From assembly GCF_014653195.1 (NCBI RefSeq), contig NZ_BNAH01000010.1, positions 62,001 through 126,000 on the forward strand: DNA of 64,000 bases, read 5' to 3'. The position numbers were made by a program, and so were the translations under genes. Origin of the DNA: Thalassotalea profundi (GTDB taxonomy: Bacteria; Pseudomonadota; Gammaproteobacteria; Enterobacterales; Alteromonadaceae). This document shows, in pieces, positions 8,145 to 18,154 of this stretch (position 1 is its first letter; every line of letters begins with the position of its first letter). The notes under the pieces are model-generated. The model was not told where the DNA came from. It made no database searches and saw nothing but the letters and a program-made list of their open reading frames with translations.

Positions 8145-9599
8145 CTATTTTCGATATACTTTTACATTACTAAAGCCATTATCAAGTAAATAAAGCGCCT
8201 GTAATTTACTCATAATACCTTTATCACAATACAATAAATATTGCTTAGAGTTGTCTAAATCGCCAAACTGTGTGGCTAATTTATAAAAAGGAATATGCTT
8301 AACTTCCACGCCATCTATTGTTAACGGATTTTCATCTTCTTCTTCAGGACTACGAATATCTACAACGACTTCATCTTTACCAATTTTATCAACCGTATCA
8401 ACCGCAGTAATCTCAGCTTCCGTTTCTTGGCCAATATCACGGATATCATATACCCGCATTTCCTCAACCACTTTATCTAAAATAGAAAAATCAAAGTTAT
8501 CTTCTTCTTTTTCAACTTTTGATAAAACAGCTTTTACCGTAGGTTTTTTAGATATAACTCCACAATATTCAGGAATTGTTTTAGCAAAATCCTCAGTACC
8601 AATGTGTCGAGCAATATCGATAATATCTTGCTTATCATAAGCAACTAAAGGACGTAGAATTAAAGTCTCTGTAACTCTATCTATCACGTTTAAATTGGTT
8701 AATGTTTGGCTTGACACTTGGCCTAAACTTTCACCTGTCACTAATGACTGAATACCTCGCATTTCAGCTACTTTAGCTGCAGCACGCATCATCATGCGTT
8801 TAAGTACAACACCCATTTGACCATTTTCAATTTTTTCTAGGATCTCAGCAACCACAGGTTCGAAATCAATCGCGTAAAATTTAGTGCGATGTGATGCACC
8901 AAATTTATCCCACAAATAATAGCTTACTTGTTTAACACCAACTTCATGGGCTGAGCCGCCTAGATTAAAGAAACAAAAATGCGTACGAGAGCCTTTTTTA
9001 ATCATTTGATAGCTAGCAACACCAGAATCAAAACCTCCTGACATTAATGACAATACATCTTCTTGAGTCGCAATTGGAAAACCACCTAAGCCTTTGAATG
9101 CATTACTGACAATATTTAAAACATTATTTTTAATTTCTAAACGGATTGTTACATCTGGCTTTTTCAATTTAACTTTAGCACTTTCAACATTTTGGTTTAA
9201 ACCACCACCGACGTATTGCTCAACATCTAACGATTTAAAGTCATGCTCACCTGAACGTTTAACACGTACACAAAAGGTTTTATTTTCGATAGTTTGCGCA
9301 TGAACCGCTAAGGTTTTTTCAAAAATATCATGAAGATCGGTAAATTCCATTTGCTGAACTTCAAGAAATGCTGGTACACCAGGAATACACTTTAAAGTTT
9401 CAATCAACTTTAAGCGATTTTCTGGGCTATTATTCTTGGTATTAACTTCAATGCTATCCCAATTAACACGTGTGGTGAGTTGCTCATCAACCCGACGTAA
9501 GACATTTTTAACATTAGATTCTAAGATCTTAGTAAAACGTTTACGCACAGGACGGCTTTTAATGGTGATTTCAGCTTGTAATTTTACGATAAACTTCAT
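8145..9599 (-). CDS. thiI: tRNA 4-thiouridine synthase ThiI
   Basis: A 484-residue protein with three parts: a ferredoxin-like and THUMP region (1-170), a PP-loop ATPase with SGGFDSG (about 188), and a C-terminal rhodanese domain. Both sulfur-relay cysteines are present, in [10 protein letters not shown] and LLYCDKG, as in E. coli ThiI. The enzyme makes s4U8 in tRNA and also supplies sulfur for thiamine synthesis. Length and domain order match the long enterobacterial form. It is read leftward, opposite to the diguanylate cyclase gene it faces. Confidence 0.97.
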   Translation of the reverse strand: MKFIVKLQAEITIKSRPVRKRFTKILESNVKNVLRRVDEQLTTRVNWDSIEVNTKNNSPENRLKLIETLKCIPGVPAFLEVQQMEFTDLHDIFEKTLAVHAQTIENKTFCVRVKRSGEHDFKSLDVEQYVGGGLNQNVESAKVKLKKPDVTIRLEIKNNVLNIVSNAFKGLGGFPIATQEDVLSLMSGGFDSGVASYQMIKKGSRTHFCFFNLGGSAHEVGVKQVSYYLWDKFGASHRTKFYAIDFEPVVAEILEKIENGQMGVVLKRMMMRAAAKVAEMRGIQSLVTGESLGQVSSQTLTNLNVIDRVTETLILRPLVAYDKQDIIDIARHIGTEDFAKTIPEYCGVISKKPTVKAVLSKVEKEEDNFDFSILDKVVEEMRVYDIRDIGQETEAEITAVDTVDKIGKDEVVVDIRSPEEEDENPLTIDGVEVKHIPFYKLATQFGDLDNSKQYLLYCDKGIMSKLQALYLLDNGFSNVKVYRK

Positions 9600-9705
9600 A
9601 GTAAAAGGGGATCCACATAAAATAATGGCGCGAATTATACACGGATAAGCTTAAATTGGGTATCAGCAATTCGACTGAGTTTGTTACAAGTCTTTAGGTA
9701 AAGAT

Positions 9706-9729
9706 AAGGGCATCAAAACAGATACCCTT
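9706..9729 (-). terminator. Possible terminator after pomB
   Basis: Arms AAGGGCATC and GATACCCTT pair over nine positions with one wobble around a 6-base loop, about 55 bp after the pomB stop. On the minus strand only ATCTTTA follows, so the U tract is poor. Confidence 0.4.
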
Positions 9730-9784
9730 GCTAAAGTGTTTTTTATCGTGTCTTTTAAGCTTGTATTTCGTATATTCGAAACAC

Positions 9785-10738
9785 TTACTGAGCATCACTT
9801 GAAATTGAAATAGGCTCTGAAACTTTGGCTTTACCTTGGTTTATTGCTATTTCAACTCTACGATTACGACGACGATTAAGTGCATTAGTATTAGGTACTA
9901 AGGGTCGAGTATCAGCATGACCAACAACTAACATACGCGTTTGATCAAAATCAGGTACTTTCACTAATTCGTGTGCTATGGCAACCGCTCGTTTAGTAGA
10001 TAAATCCCAATTAGAGCTATACAACTCTGAGTTTATCCCTTGATTATCGCTATTACCTGATACCATCACTTCACCGGGGATCGTTGTTAATAGTTCACCT
10101 ATTTGACGAATAATTGGTTTGAACTTTGGCTGTAAAAAAGCAGACCCTGCAGCAAATGAACCATTTTCACGAATACGTATAATGACCTGCTGTCCTAAAG
10201 ATTCAAGCTCGATAGCTCCATCTTGGATCTGTTTCTCCATTTGATCAGCTATTTTTTTCACTAATTCATTAACTTGATCTTTTGATGCTTGCTTTAATTC
10301 AGCTTTAGCTTGTTGTTCTGCTTGCGCAGACTGTGCATCATCTGTACTTTGCGATTGTCCACCACGTTCTGTTCCTCGTTGCTCCTGACGCCCACCCGCT
10401 GATGTTTCATCGCCAGCCTGAAACTCTAACATTTGTTGCGTCATTTCCATGGTCTGTTGCTGGATAACTTCTATAGGAGTCGGCTCTGGTTTACCCGGTC
10501 TAAATTCTTGCGCGATAATGCTTGTACCTTTAGGAATATCTTTTACTTCAATTTTATTTTGCACACCAAAAGCAAACTTCATTGACCCAGCGATTTGTTT
10601 AAACTTAAGTACATCCATCTCGGAAAAAGATAATAACAATACAAAAAAGCACATAAGTAATGACATTAAATCGGCAAACGTTCCCATCCACGCAGGTAGT
10701 CCGGGTGGTGGGCACTTACATTCTGGAGGATTAGCCAT
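9785..10738 (-). CDS. pomB: Sodium-type flagellar stator protein PomB
   Basis: A 317-residue MotB/PomB protein. One membrane helix follows PGLPAWMGTFADLMSLLMCF; its Asp is D23, the ion-binding residue. A Gln- and Glu-rich linker comes next, then an OmpA-like peptidoglycan-binding domain (about 180-300) with VVGHADTRP and NRRRNRRVEI. The Cys-Lys-Cys-Pro-Pro-Pro N-terminus and the FSEMDVLKFKQIAGSMK segment are PomB-like rather than E. coli MotB-like, which points to a Na+-driven motor. It starts 11 bp after pomA, so the two form an operon. Confidence 0.93.
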   Translation of the reverse strand: MANPPECKCPPPGLPAWMGTFADLMSLLMCFFVLLLSFSEMDVLKFKQIAGSMKFAFGVQNKIEVKDIPKGTSIIAQEFRPGKPEPTPIEVIQQQTMEMTQQMLEFQAGDETSAGGRQEQRGTERGGQSQSTDDAQSAQAEQQAKAELKQASKDQVNELVKKIADQMEKQIQDGAIELESLGQQVIIRIRENGSFAAGSAFLQPKFKPIIRQIGELLTTIPGEVMVSGNSDNQGINSELYSSNWDLSTKRAVAIAHELVKVPDFDQTRMLVVGHADTRPLVPNTNALNRRRNRRVEIAINQGKAKVSEPISISSDAQ

Positions 10739-10749
10739 AATTAATCTCG

Positions 10750-11514
10750 TTACTCTTCAGTTGTATTTACGACACGTTTACTTTCTGACAAATAATTTTT
10801 TAACAAGCCTTCGATTACTCTAGGGTTTTGCCCATCTTGAATACCAAGTACCGCATCAAGTATTAACTCTTGGTTAAGTTTTTCTTCGGCTAGACGTAGT
10901 TTTAATTTATTGGCAATAGGTATCGCAATTACGTTAGCTAAAAATGCACCATATAGCGTTGTTAACAATGCAACCGCCATTGCCGGACCAATAGCCTTAG
11001 GGTCATCCATATTTGACAACATAGCCACCAAGCCGATTAAAGTACCTATCATCCCCATTGCAGGTGCAACTTCAGCTAACGCCATTAACATACCAATGCC
11101 TTTTTCATGGCGCTCAGTGGTTAAATTAATATCTTTTTGTAATGTACCCTTTACTACGTCAGCGTCATGGCCATCAACTAGCATATCAACGCCTTTTTGC
11201 ATAAAAGCATTCGATATCTCAGCTTCCTCTAACGCAAGAAAACCACCTTTTCTCGCCGCATCTGCCATTTCAACCGATTTTTCAATTAACTCTTCAGGCT
11301 GTTCAATTTTAAACATGAACGCCTTAGCGATAATTTTTCCAATACCAAAAAACTGCCCAAGGTTATAATTAGATAACACAACAAATGTAGAACCACAGAA
11401 AACAATTAGAATAGACTGAGTATCAATAAACATGTTGATATCACCGCCTAGCACCATTGCCATAACGATAAAACCAATAGCTCCTAAAATCCCCAGTATC
11501 GTAGCTAAATCCAC
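10750..11514 (-). CDS. pomA: Sodium-type flagellar stator protein PomA
   Basis: A 254-residue stator subunit with four membrane helices and a large cytoplasmic loop (about 50-145) that contacts the rotor. The length and the start MDLATILGILGAIGFIVMAM match Vibrio PomA rather than the longer E. coli MotA. GMIGTLIGLVAML is the third-helix signature. Start is GTG with AGGAG upstream. With PomB it forms the Na+ channel that drives flagellar rotation. No other flagellar genes lie in the window. Confidence 0.95.
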   Translation of the reverse strand: MDLATILGILGAIGFIVMAMVLGGDINMFIDTQSILIVFCGSTFVVLSNYNLGQFFGIGKIIAKAFMFKIEQPEELIEKSVEMADAARKGGFLALEEAEISNAFMQKGVDMLVDGHDADVVKGTLQKDINLTTERHEKGIGMLMALAEVAPAMGMIGTLIGLVAMLSNMDDPKAIGPAMAVALLTTLYGAFLANVIAIPIANKLKLRLAEEKLNQELILDAVLGIQDGQNPRVIEGLLKNYLSESKRVVNTTEE

Positions 11515-11823
11515 AAAAAAGTCTCCTTAATACGTTGTTTTAATAACAACCTTAATTTGGTTAATACTATTTGATAATACAATACGGTTTAAATATACGC
11601 GACTATATATGAAATATTATATTGTTACTGTCTTATTATTATCGCCCATATTGTCAATAACTTAACTTAAAATTAAGATTAATTTTTTACTATTACGGTT
11701 CAACGGTAAAAAAGATATCTTAATGTTACGTTGACCCAAGCAGCAAGCTAAGGTAACTTTGCGCCTATTGACCTCATTCAATTTATCTATAGCATCTCAT
11801 ATATTGCTTTGGCACAAAAAATT
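11515..11823. other. Divergent intergenic region pomA / xseB
   Basis: About 310 AT-rich bases between two genes read away from each other, so it should hold both promoters. I could not single out a convincing -35/-10 pair or operator. No gene or structured RNA is evident. Confidence 0.5.
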
Positions 11824-12072
11824 ATGGCACGAAAAAAATTAGAAAACTTAAGCTTTGAAGAATCTCTCAAGGAATTAGAACAAATTGTTCAAAACTTAGA
11901 AGCCGGTGAACTAAGTTTAGAAGAAGCGATGAATTTTTTTGAACGAGGGCTAAATTTAAGTCAACTTAGTCAAGAAAAACTACAAGATGCAGAACAAAAA
12001 ATTCAAATGTTAATCACCCAAAATGGACAACAAAGCCTAGCAGACTTCAACGTTGCAGAGAATGAGCAGTGA
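11824..12072 (+). CDS. xseB: Exodeoxyribonuclease VII small subunit XseB
   Basis: An 82-residue protein with the XseB pattern SFEESLKELEQIVQNLE, then LSLEEAMNFFERG, then KLQDAEQKIQ. It is the small helical subunit that binds XseA to form the single-strand nuclease. The frame is open from a TTG at 11809, but the ATG at 11824 matches family starts better. The stop overlaps the ispA GTG (GTGA). The order xseB-ispA-dxs is the usual gammaproteobacterial operon. Confidence 0.95.
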   Translation: MARKKLENLSFEESLKELEQIVQNLEAGELSLEEAMNFFERGLNLSQLSQEKLQDAEQKIQMLITQNGQQSLADFNVAENEQ

Positions 12073-12959
12073 GCCAATTAAGCGAAATCGATTATTTACA
12101 ACAACAAATTAATAGCTTTCTTACCAATAAACTTGATCAATTGACTGTTAATAATGAGAAATTGTTAGCCGCAATGCGCTACGGTCTTTTAATTGGTGGC
12201 AAGCGCATGCGCCCTTACCTTGCTTACATCACAGGAAAAGCTCTTAATGTAGAAAGTAAAGATGCACAAGCTATAGGCGCTGCAATAGAGTGTATACATG
12301 CATACTCGCTATTACATGACGACTTACCCGCTATGGATGATGATGATCTGCGTAGAGGGCAACCTACTTGCCATAAAGCCTTTGACGAAGCAACAGCCAT
12401 ACTTGCAGGCGACAGTTTACAAACACTCGCATTTGATATTATCGCGAATCATACATTCTCAGTTTATAGTCAAACAAAGCAAGTAAAATTAATCCAGCAA
12501 TTAGTGAATGCCGCAGGATATCAAGGCATGTGTGGTGGTCAGGCAATGGATTTAGCTGCGACTGACAAAGCCATTTCATTGAATGACTTGGAAAAACTAC
12601 ATGCATTAAAAACAGGCGCGTTATTGGAAGCTTGTGTATTAATGGTCGCTGAATGTGCTGAGCAAGTTACTGATACAGAAAAACAGCAGCTCGCAATATT
12701 TGCCCAAAGTATTGGTTTAGCTTACCAAGTACGTGATGATATAATTGATATAACTTCAACTGATGAAGAGTTAGGGAAACCCAGTGGTTCTGATGTTGCA
12801 GCGAATAAAAGCACTTATCCTGCACTTCTAGGTTTACAAGGCGCACAAGAAAAAGCTGAACAGTTATACCAACAAGCACTTCAAGCTTTGACCCATTTAC
12901 CTTACAATACACAAACTTTGTCGCAATTTGCTACTTTTATAATAAAACGTACCAGTTAA
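12069..12959 (+). CDS. ispA: (2E,6E)-farnesyl diphosphate synthase IspA
   Basis: A 296-residue trans-prenyltransferase. The first Asp-rich motif is LLHDDLPAMDDDDLRRG and the second is YQVRDDIIDIT; both bind magnesium-diphosphate. GGKRMRPYL binds the isopentenyl substrate. It condenses isopentenyl diphosphate with dimethylallyl and geranyl diphosphate to make the C15 product. It starts at GTG overlapping the xseB stop and is followed 16 bp later by dxs, whose product feeds the same pathway. Confidence 0.97.
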   Translation: MSQLSEIDYLQQQINSFLTNKLDQLTVNNEKLLAAMRYGLLIGGKRMRPYLAYITGKALNVESKDAQAIGAAIECIHAYSLLHDDLPAMDDDDLRRGQPTCHKAFDEATAILAGDSLQTLAFDIIANHTFSVYSQTKQVKLIQQLVNAAGYQGMCGGQAMDLAATDKAISLNDLEKLHALKTGALLEACVLMVAECAEQVTDTEKQQLAIFAQSIGLAYQVRDDIIDITSTDEELGKPSGSDVAANKSTYPALLGLQGAQEKAEQLYQQALQALTHLPYNTQTLSQFATFIIKRTS

Positions 12960-12975
12960 ACTGGGCTAATAAACT

Positions 12976-14841
12976 ATGACTAAAAACCTTAACGACTATC
13001 CTTTGTTGTCTCAAATAGATGCACCAAAAAATTTACGAGAATTGTCTCGCTCTCAACTACCACAAGCGAGTGAAGAATTACGTCGTTATTTATTAAATTC
13101 TGTAAGTAAAAGTAGTGGTCATTTTGCATCAGGCTTAGGCACTATAGAATTAACAGTCGCGCTGCATTATGTTTATAACACCCCTTTTGACCAATTAATT
13201 TGGGATGTAGGCCATCAAGCCTACCCACATAAAATACTTACTGGGCGACGTGATCAATTACATACCATCAGACAAAAAGAAGGTCTACACCCATTTCCAT
13301 GGCGTGAAGAAAGTGAATACGATGTATTAAGCGTAGGTCACTCAAGTACCTCTATTTCAGCTGCATTAGGCCTTGCAGTTGCGGCAGAAAAAGAAGGAAA
13401 AAATCGTAAAATCGTTGCCGTTATCGGTGACGGAGCGATGACAGCGGGTATGGCATTTGAAGCGCTCAACCATGCAGGCGATATTCATAAAGATATGCTT
13501 GTTATACTCAATGATAATGAAATGTCTATTTCAGAAAACGTTGGGGCGCTTAATAACCACTTAGCTAAAATGCTATCAGGTAGTTTTTATACCGGCATTC
13601 GTGAAGGTGGCAAGCGCATACTCAAAAACATTCCTCCTATTAAAGAACTTGCTAGTCGTGCTGAAGAACACCTTAAAGGCATGGTTGTTCCTAGTACTTT
13701 TTTTGAAGAGTTAGGCTTTAATTACATTGGACCAATCGATGGTCATGATGTGAATGGATTAGTCGATACTATTAGCAATATGCGCAGTTTAAAAGGCCCG
13801 CAACTACTCCATATTGCGACTAAAAAAGGTAAAGGTTACGAAGCTGCTGAACAAGACCCTATTAAATATCATGCGGTACCTAAGTTTAACCCTGAAGAAA
13901 CATCATTACCCAAAAGCAAACCAAGCTTGCCCACTTATTCAACAATATTTGGTGATTGGCTTTGTAAAACAGCTGAATTAGATGAGAAACTTGTAGCCAT
14001 CACACCCGCGATGCGCGAAGGTTCAGGTATGGTTGAGTTTAGTCAACGCTTCCCTAATCAGTACTATGATGTAGCAATTGCTGAACAACATGCAGTAACC
14101 TTTGCCGCTGGCTTAGCTATTGGCGGCTATAACCCAATAGTCGCTATCTATTCAAGTTTTCTTCAACGCGGTTACGACCAATTTATTCATGACGTTGCTA
14201 TTCAAAACCTACCTGTAATGTTTGCTATCGATAGAGCTGGCATTGTCGGTGCTGATGGACCTACACACCAAGGTTCGTTTGATTTAAGCTTTATGCGCTG
14301 TATTCCCAACTTAGTTATTATGGCGCCAAGTGACGAACGTGAATGCCAATTAATGCTGACTACTGGGCATAAATTACAGCAGCCTTGTGCAGTCCGCTAC
14401 CCTAGAGGAAATGGTATTGGCAAAGAGCTACCTAACATCAACGAAACCATTGAGATAGGTAAAGGCAAGGTTATTACAAAAGGTCAACGTATAGCCATTT
14501 TAAGCATTGGTACTATGTTAAACCAAGCAACAGAAGCCGCTAAAACACTTAATGCGACTCTCGTTGACATGCGCTTTATTAAGCCATTAGACACAGCTCT
14601 CATCGATAAATGTTGTGATGAACATGAAATTATTATTACCGTTGAAGATAATGCAATTGCAGGTGGTGCTGGTTCAGCTATTAATGAATATATATTACAA
14701 CAAGGCAGAACAATTAAAATACTAAATATTGGTCTACCCGATCAGTTTATTAAACATGGCACTCAAGAAGAAATTCACCATGAGTTAGGGCTAGATAGTA
14801 ATGGTATTATTGCAAAAATAAATACATTTTTAACTTTGTAA
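12976..14841 (+). CDS. dxs: 1-deoxy-D-xylulose-5-phosphate synthase
   Basis: A 621-residue thiamine-diphosphate enzyme of normal length. It has [30 protein letters not shown] (the ThDP-Mg motif) and NDNEMSIS in the N-terminal domain, and [12 protein letters not shown] with the catalytic Glu, [10 protein letters not shown] and PRGNG further on. It condenses pyruvate and glyceraldehyde-3-phosphate, the first step of the methylerythritol phosphate route to isoprenoids, thiamine and pyridoxal. It is the last gene of xseB-ispA-dxs. Confidence 0.98.
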   Translation: MTKNLNDYPLLSQIDAPKNLRELSRSQLPQASEELRRYLLNSVSKSSGHFASGLGTIELTVALHYVYNTPFDQLIWDVGHQAYPHKILTGRRDQLHTIRQKEGLHPFPWREESEYDVLSVGHSSTSISAALGLAVAAEKEGKNRKIVAVIGDGAMTAGMAFEALNHAGDIHKDMLVILNDNEMSISENVGALNNHLAKMLSGSFYTGIREGGKRILKNIPPIKELASRAEEHLKGMVVPSTFFEELGFNYIGPIDGHDVNGLVDTISNMRSLKGPQLLHIATKKGKGYEAAEQDPIKYHAVPKFNPEETSLPKSKPSLPTYSTIFGDWLCKTAELDEKLVAITPAMREGSGMVEFSQRFPNQYYDVAIAEQHAVTFAAGLAIGGYNPIVAIYSSFLQRGYDQFIHDVAIQNLPVMFAIDRAGIVGADGPTHQGSFDLSFMRCIPNLVIMAPSDERECQLMLTTGHKLQQPCAVRYPRGNGIGKELPNINETIEIGKGKVITKGQRIAILSIGTMLNQATEAAKTLNATLVDMRFIKPLDTALIDKCCDEHEIIITVEDNAIAGGAGSAINEYILQQGRTIKILNIGLPDQFIKHGTQEEIHHELGLDSNGIIAKINTFLTL

Positions 14842-14887
14842 CCACTTCACTGTAACGAATTTAACACAAATAAAATACAAGAATAAA

Positions 14888-14909
14888 AGCACTGTTCTGC
14901 TTCAGTGCT
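14888..14909 (+). terminator. Hairpin after dxs, possible terminator
   Basis: Perfect 7-bp arms AGCACTG and CAGTGCT with an 8-base loop, 47 bp after the dxs stop. It has no clear U tract on the + strand, so termination here is likely but not certain. Confidence 0.45.
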
Positions 14910-14948
14910 AGACACCTTGTTCTAAATTACGATATAAATGTTAATAGG

Positions 14949-14966
14949 AATAGTGTTAACGCTATT
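14949..14966. repeat. 18-bp near-perfect palindrome, candidate operator
   Basis: AATAGTGTTAACGCTATT is symmetric around GTTAAC with one mismatched pair. It lies about 85 bp upstream of the secreted-protein gene at 15051, where an operator would be expected. No regulator can be named from the sequence. Confidence 0.4.
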
Positions 14967-15050
14967 TAAAAGATAAGTTTATTGTTAAGAAGTCATACGC
15001 TAAAAATCAATCCATTATTCAATAATAAATAATTTTAAAAAGGATGTTCC

Positions 15051-15854
15051 GTGACTAAATACTTTGCGAGCTATTTAATGCTTTTCTTCGGTTTCGTGCC
15101 TCTACTCACTAAAGCTGACGGTCTTAATGATCTCAAACGCGCTTTGCAAAAACTTAATAGTAACACCCCTATTTCAGCAACATTAATAACAACAAGCTAT
15201 CATCAACAAGGCGAAGGTAAAAACAAGATCGTCAAAAGTGGTGAGGCACAAGTATATTTAAGTGACGACCACCAAGGCTTGCAAATTACCTATAGCAATC
15301 AAATATTAGCTAAGCTTGAGCACGAAGCAAGTGAACGTATTAAAGATGAAAATGCAGAAACACCAACCCTTAATGCCATTAATAAAAATAATGCTACCGA
15401 GATAAAGTCTACATTATCTGCAGCTAGCGATATTATCAGAACTATGGCCCAAGCTAACTTTATTAATGAAGAAGCTATCACTATTAATGGAGAGGAGTTG
15501 CGCCAATTAAATTTTGAGTTACCGGTTAGTGCGATTATTAATGACAAACGTACACGTGAATATGTAAAAAAGTTTGAAAGTAGTTATAGTGTAGTTATTG
15601 ATGATAATGGTATTCCCATTAGCACAAAAATAGACTTTAACGGCAAAGGACGTGCATATATAGTATTAAGTGTTAAGGCAAAAGGTTTTGAACATGCAAC
15701 CTACCAAGTAGTAGAGCAACGTTTAGTAAGAATAACCAATGAAAGCAGCTCCACCTTTGACTCTACTTTTGGTTATACGGAACGTAAAAATAAAAATCTA
15801 TTAACGCTTAACGAAAATAAAAATGCAGTTATCGCGCTAAATAAAGCACAATAA
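15051..15854 (+). CDS. Secreted protein of unknown function
   Basis: I do not recognise this 267-residue protein. It starts at GTG with AAAAAGGATG upstream. The N-terminus has a signal peptide, with a hydrophobic stretch up to LLTKADG, so it should be exported. The rest is polar and mixed, with no cysteine and no known catalytic motif. The segments GEAQVYLSDDHQGLQITYSN and GKGRAYIVLSVKAKG suggest beta strands. Two Lys/Glu/Asn-rich segments lie at about 85-110 and at the C-terminus. The next gene, 86 bp on and on the same strand, is a periplasmic-binding-protein/GGDEF fusion, so a shared transcript and a link to periplasmic sensing are possible. Upstream lies an 18-bp palindrome. Confidence 0.75.
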   Translation: MTKYFASYLMLFFGFVPLLTKADGLNDLKRALQKLNSNTPISATLITTSYHQQGEGKNKIVKSGEAQVYLSDDHQGLQITYSNQILAKLEHEASERIKDENAETPTLNAINKNNATEIKSTLSAASDIIRTMAQANFINEEAITINGEELRQLNFELPVSAIINDKRTREYVKKFESSYSVVIDDNGIPISTKIDFNGKGRAYIVLSVKAKGFEHATYQVVEQRLVRITNESSSTFDSTFGYTERKNKNLLTLNENKNAVIALNKAQ

Positions 15855-15940
15855 TTTAATCAAAAATAAGCTCACCATTCGATATTTTCGTATTACTGTC
15901 TATACTTAACCCTGTATAGGTCATTGCTGATGGAATAACA

Positions 15941-17560
15941 ATGAAAATATCTGCTGTATCAGCTAAGTTTATAGCTGTTTTTATATTATTTTCAACCACG
16001 TGTGTATTAGCAAATACCACAAAAAATCCGCACGAACTAACAACAATCAATGTTCAGCTAAAGTGGTATCATCAATTTCAATTTGCCGGTTACTATATTG
16101 CCAAAGAAAAAGGCTATTATAAACATCATGGCTTAGACGTTAAATTAATAGAACGTGCACCTGGACCTTCACCCATTGAAAAACTGAGTTATGGTGATGT
16201 GGATTACGCAATTGGTGCGGCAGGTGCTATTGTTTATAGGGCTAATGGAATTCCATTAGTAGCTTTAGCTACTTTTTTCCAGCACTCCCCTTCATTATTG
16301 ATTAGTCGTTATCCTAAACTTTCTGATCTAACGAATAAAAAAGTAATGGTAACTAAAGGCTTAATAAATGCTGAAATCATTGCCATGTTTCGAAAAAATA
16401 ATATAACGGCTAACAGCTTAAATGTAATTCCTAGTAAACAAGCATTAGGGCAATTTATTCAAGGTCATATTGACGCTTACAATATTTATTCTTCAAATGA
16501 AATTTTCACTCTCCAGCAAGAAAAACTTGATTTCTATAGCTTTACTCCTGCTGAACACGGCATCGATTTTTACGGAGATGTCTTATTAACACTAGAGAAT
16601 AAAGTAAGAAATAGTCCTGAAGAAGTTAAAAACTTTACCGAAAGTACTAAAAAGGGGTGGCAATATGCCATTAATAATATTGATGAAACTATTGATATAA
16701 TTATGCAAAAATACAATAGCCAAGGTAAATCAAAAGAAGAACTTGCTTTTGAGGCTAAGCAGCTTATTCAGCTAATGTATGCTGATATTATTCCTTTAGG
16801 ATACATGAATACTGAGCGTTGGCAATTTATTGAAAACGAGCTCAGAAATACAGGAATTTTAAAGGGGCCTCCCATCGATTTAAACAGTTTTGTTTACTCA
16901 TCAATTTCAAACGAGACTTTTTTACAAGCAATATTTAGTTTTAAAAAACAAATTTTAGTAATTGTAATTGTTCTATTTATTTCCGCTTTATTCTTTCATA
17001 ATCGACGTTTAAAAGTAAAAATTAAAGAACACACACAACTACTCGAGCATGAACGTGTACAAGCTGAAAAAGAAGCGAGAACAGATGCTCTCACTCAGCT
17101 AGCTAATCGTCGGAAATTTATGGAGTCAATTAAACATGACCTATCCATCGCTACACGAAATCACTTAGATTTTTCAATAATTTATATTGATATTGATCAC
17201 TTTAAAACCATCAATGATACCTATGGACATGCTGCTGGAGATAAAGTATTAGTAACCTTAGCTGATATTTTAAAAAGTAACACACGTCCTTCTGACAATG
17301 TATCTCGAATTGGTGGTGAAGAATTTGCGATCACCAGTTTAGGTAAAAATACCAACACGGCTACAGCACTAGCTGATAGGATCAGAAAAAAAGTAGAAGA
17401 CCATCGTTTCGTATTAGCTGATATCGAGGTTAAAATTACTATCAGTTTAGGTGTAGCAACGTTAATTGATTCACAAACTAGTGATGAATTACTCAAACGT
17501 ACTGACGATGCGCTTTATAAAGCTAAAAATTCAGGTAGAAACCAAGTACAAGTGGCTTAA
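15941..17560 (+). CDS. Diguanylate cyclase with periplasmic NMT1/THI5-like binding domain
   Basis: A 539-residue fusion. A signal peptide (1-24) precedes an SsuA/THI5-like solute-binding domain of about 290 residues, with QLKWYHQFQFAGYYIAKEKG and GDVDYAIGAAGAIVYRANG. One membrane helix follows (about 330-348), then a short coiled coil and a GGDEF domain. GGEEF is intact and an RxxD feedback site (RPSD) lies just before it. The binding domain is of the kind used for thiamine-pyrimidine, sulfonate or nitrate-type ligands in ABC uptake, here used as a sensor. It should turn a periplasmic small-molecule signal into cyclic-di-GMP. The ligand is unknown. Confidence 0.92.
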   Translation: MKISAVSAKFIAVFILFSTTCVLANTTKNPHELTTINVQLKWYHQFQFAGYYIAKEKGYYKHHGLDVKLIERAPGPSPIEKLSYGDVDYAIGAAGAIVYRANGIPLVALATFFQHSPSLLISRYPKLSDLTNKKVMVTKGLINAEIIAMFRKNNITANSLNVIPSKQALGQFIQGHIDAYNIYSSNEIFTLQQEKLDFYSFTPAEHGIDFYGDVLLTLENKVRNSPEEVKNFTESTKKGWQYAINNIDETIDIIMQKYNSQGKSKEELAFEAKQLIQLMYADIIPLGYMNTERWQFIENELRNTGILKGPPIDLNSFVYSSISNETFLQAIFSFKKQILVIVIVLFISALFFHNRRLKVKIKEHTQLLEHERVQAEKEARTDALTQLANRRKFMESIKHDLSIATRNHLDFSIIYIDIDHFKTINDTYGHAAGDKVLVTLADILKSNTRPSDNVSRIGGEEFAITSLGKNTNTATALADRIRKKVEDHRFVLADIEVKITISLGVATLIDSQTSDELLKRTDDALYKAKNSGRNQVQVA

Positions 17561-17630
17561 AATATCAGATATAAAAATAACTGCACTTGAGAATAAACAG
17601 CTCAACTATTAAATTACAACTCAATAACGA

Positions 17631-18044
17631 TTACCCTAAATTAATCTTAAGCAATTGTATTGTATCAATGAAGTCTTCAATTTGAGCAGAAGGAATATCA
17701 TTAACCATTCTATTAAATACATTTTTTTCTACATTTTTAAACATTTTCATCATTTCCTCTCCTTTTGAAGACAAGACTATATGTTGACTGCGCTTATCTT
17801 GTTCATTATCTGTTTTTATAATTAACTCTTGATGAACCAACTCTTTAATAAGCCGATTAATTTGTGCTTTATCTCGGTCCATGAAATCAGCGAGTTTTTG
17901 CCCAGTGCAGCCATCTATTAATGAGATCACTTTTAATGACTTCAAATGCATTGGAGATAAATCTAATGCTAATTGCTTTATCTCATGTTTCATATTCTTA
18001 CGCACCGCATGTACTAAACTAAAAAGCGCCTCACTTAATTCCAT
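17631..18044 (-). CDS. MarR family transcriptional regulator
   Basis: A 137-residue winged-helix protein. The helix-turn-helix lies at about LADFMDRDKAQINRLIKEL and the wing at DNEQDKRSQHIVLSSKG. The frame is open for 20 more codons, but AGGGGAA lies five bases before the ATG at 18044, so I start there. MarR proteins repress neighbouring efflux or detoxification genes until a ligand binds. It is divergent from the DUF2798/flavoprotein operon, and two MexR-like boxes sit in the gap, so it very likely controls that operon and itself. Confidence 0.9.
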   Translation of the reverse strand: MELSEALFSLVHAVRKNMKHEIKQLALDLSPMHLKSLKVISLIDGCTGQKLADFMDRDKAQINRLIKELVHQELIIKTDNEQDKRSQHIVLSSKGEEMMKMFKNVEKNVFNRMVNDIPSAQIEDFIDTIQLLKINLG

Positions 18045-18091
18045 TATTTCCCCTATCAAAAAATCTAGATAATTAAATAAAAACATATTGA

Positions 18092-18136
18092 TTGACAATA
18101 TCAACCAACATGAAATATAGTTGACTTTGTTAACTA
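18092..18136 (+). promoter_or_regulatory. Promoter with two MexR/MarR-like operator boxes
   Basis: TTGACA (18092-18097) and TATAGT (18116-18121), 18 bp apart, form a strong-looking sigma-70 promoter reading right. Two inverted repeats of the form (A/G)TTGA-N5-T(C/T)AAC overlap it: one at 18091-18105 over the -35, the other at 18120-18134 over and after the -10. They are 29 bp apart. As I recall, MexR, a MarR-family repressor, binds GTTGA-N5-TCAAC. The second box extends to the near-perfect palindrome TAGTTGAC-TTT-GTTAACTA (18118-18136). Confidence 0.7.
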
Positions 18137-18154
18137 CATTTATTGGATTTTATT

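Noticed and set aside
10910..11368. Long open frame opposite pomA
   Set aside because: The minus strand encodes a complete PomA; the antisense frame has no recognisable protein features.
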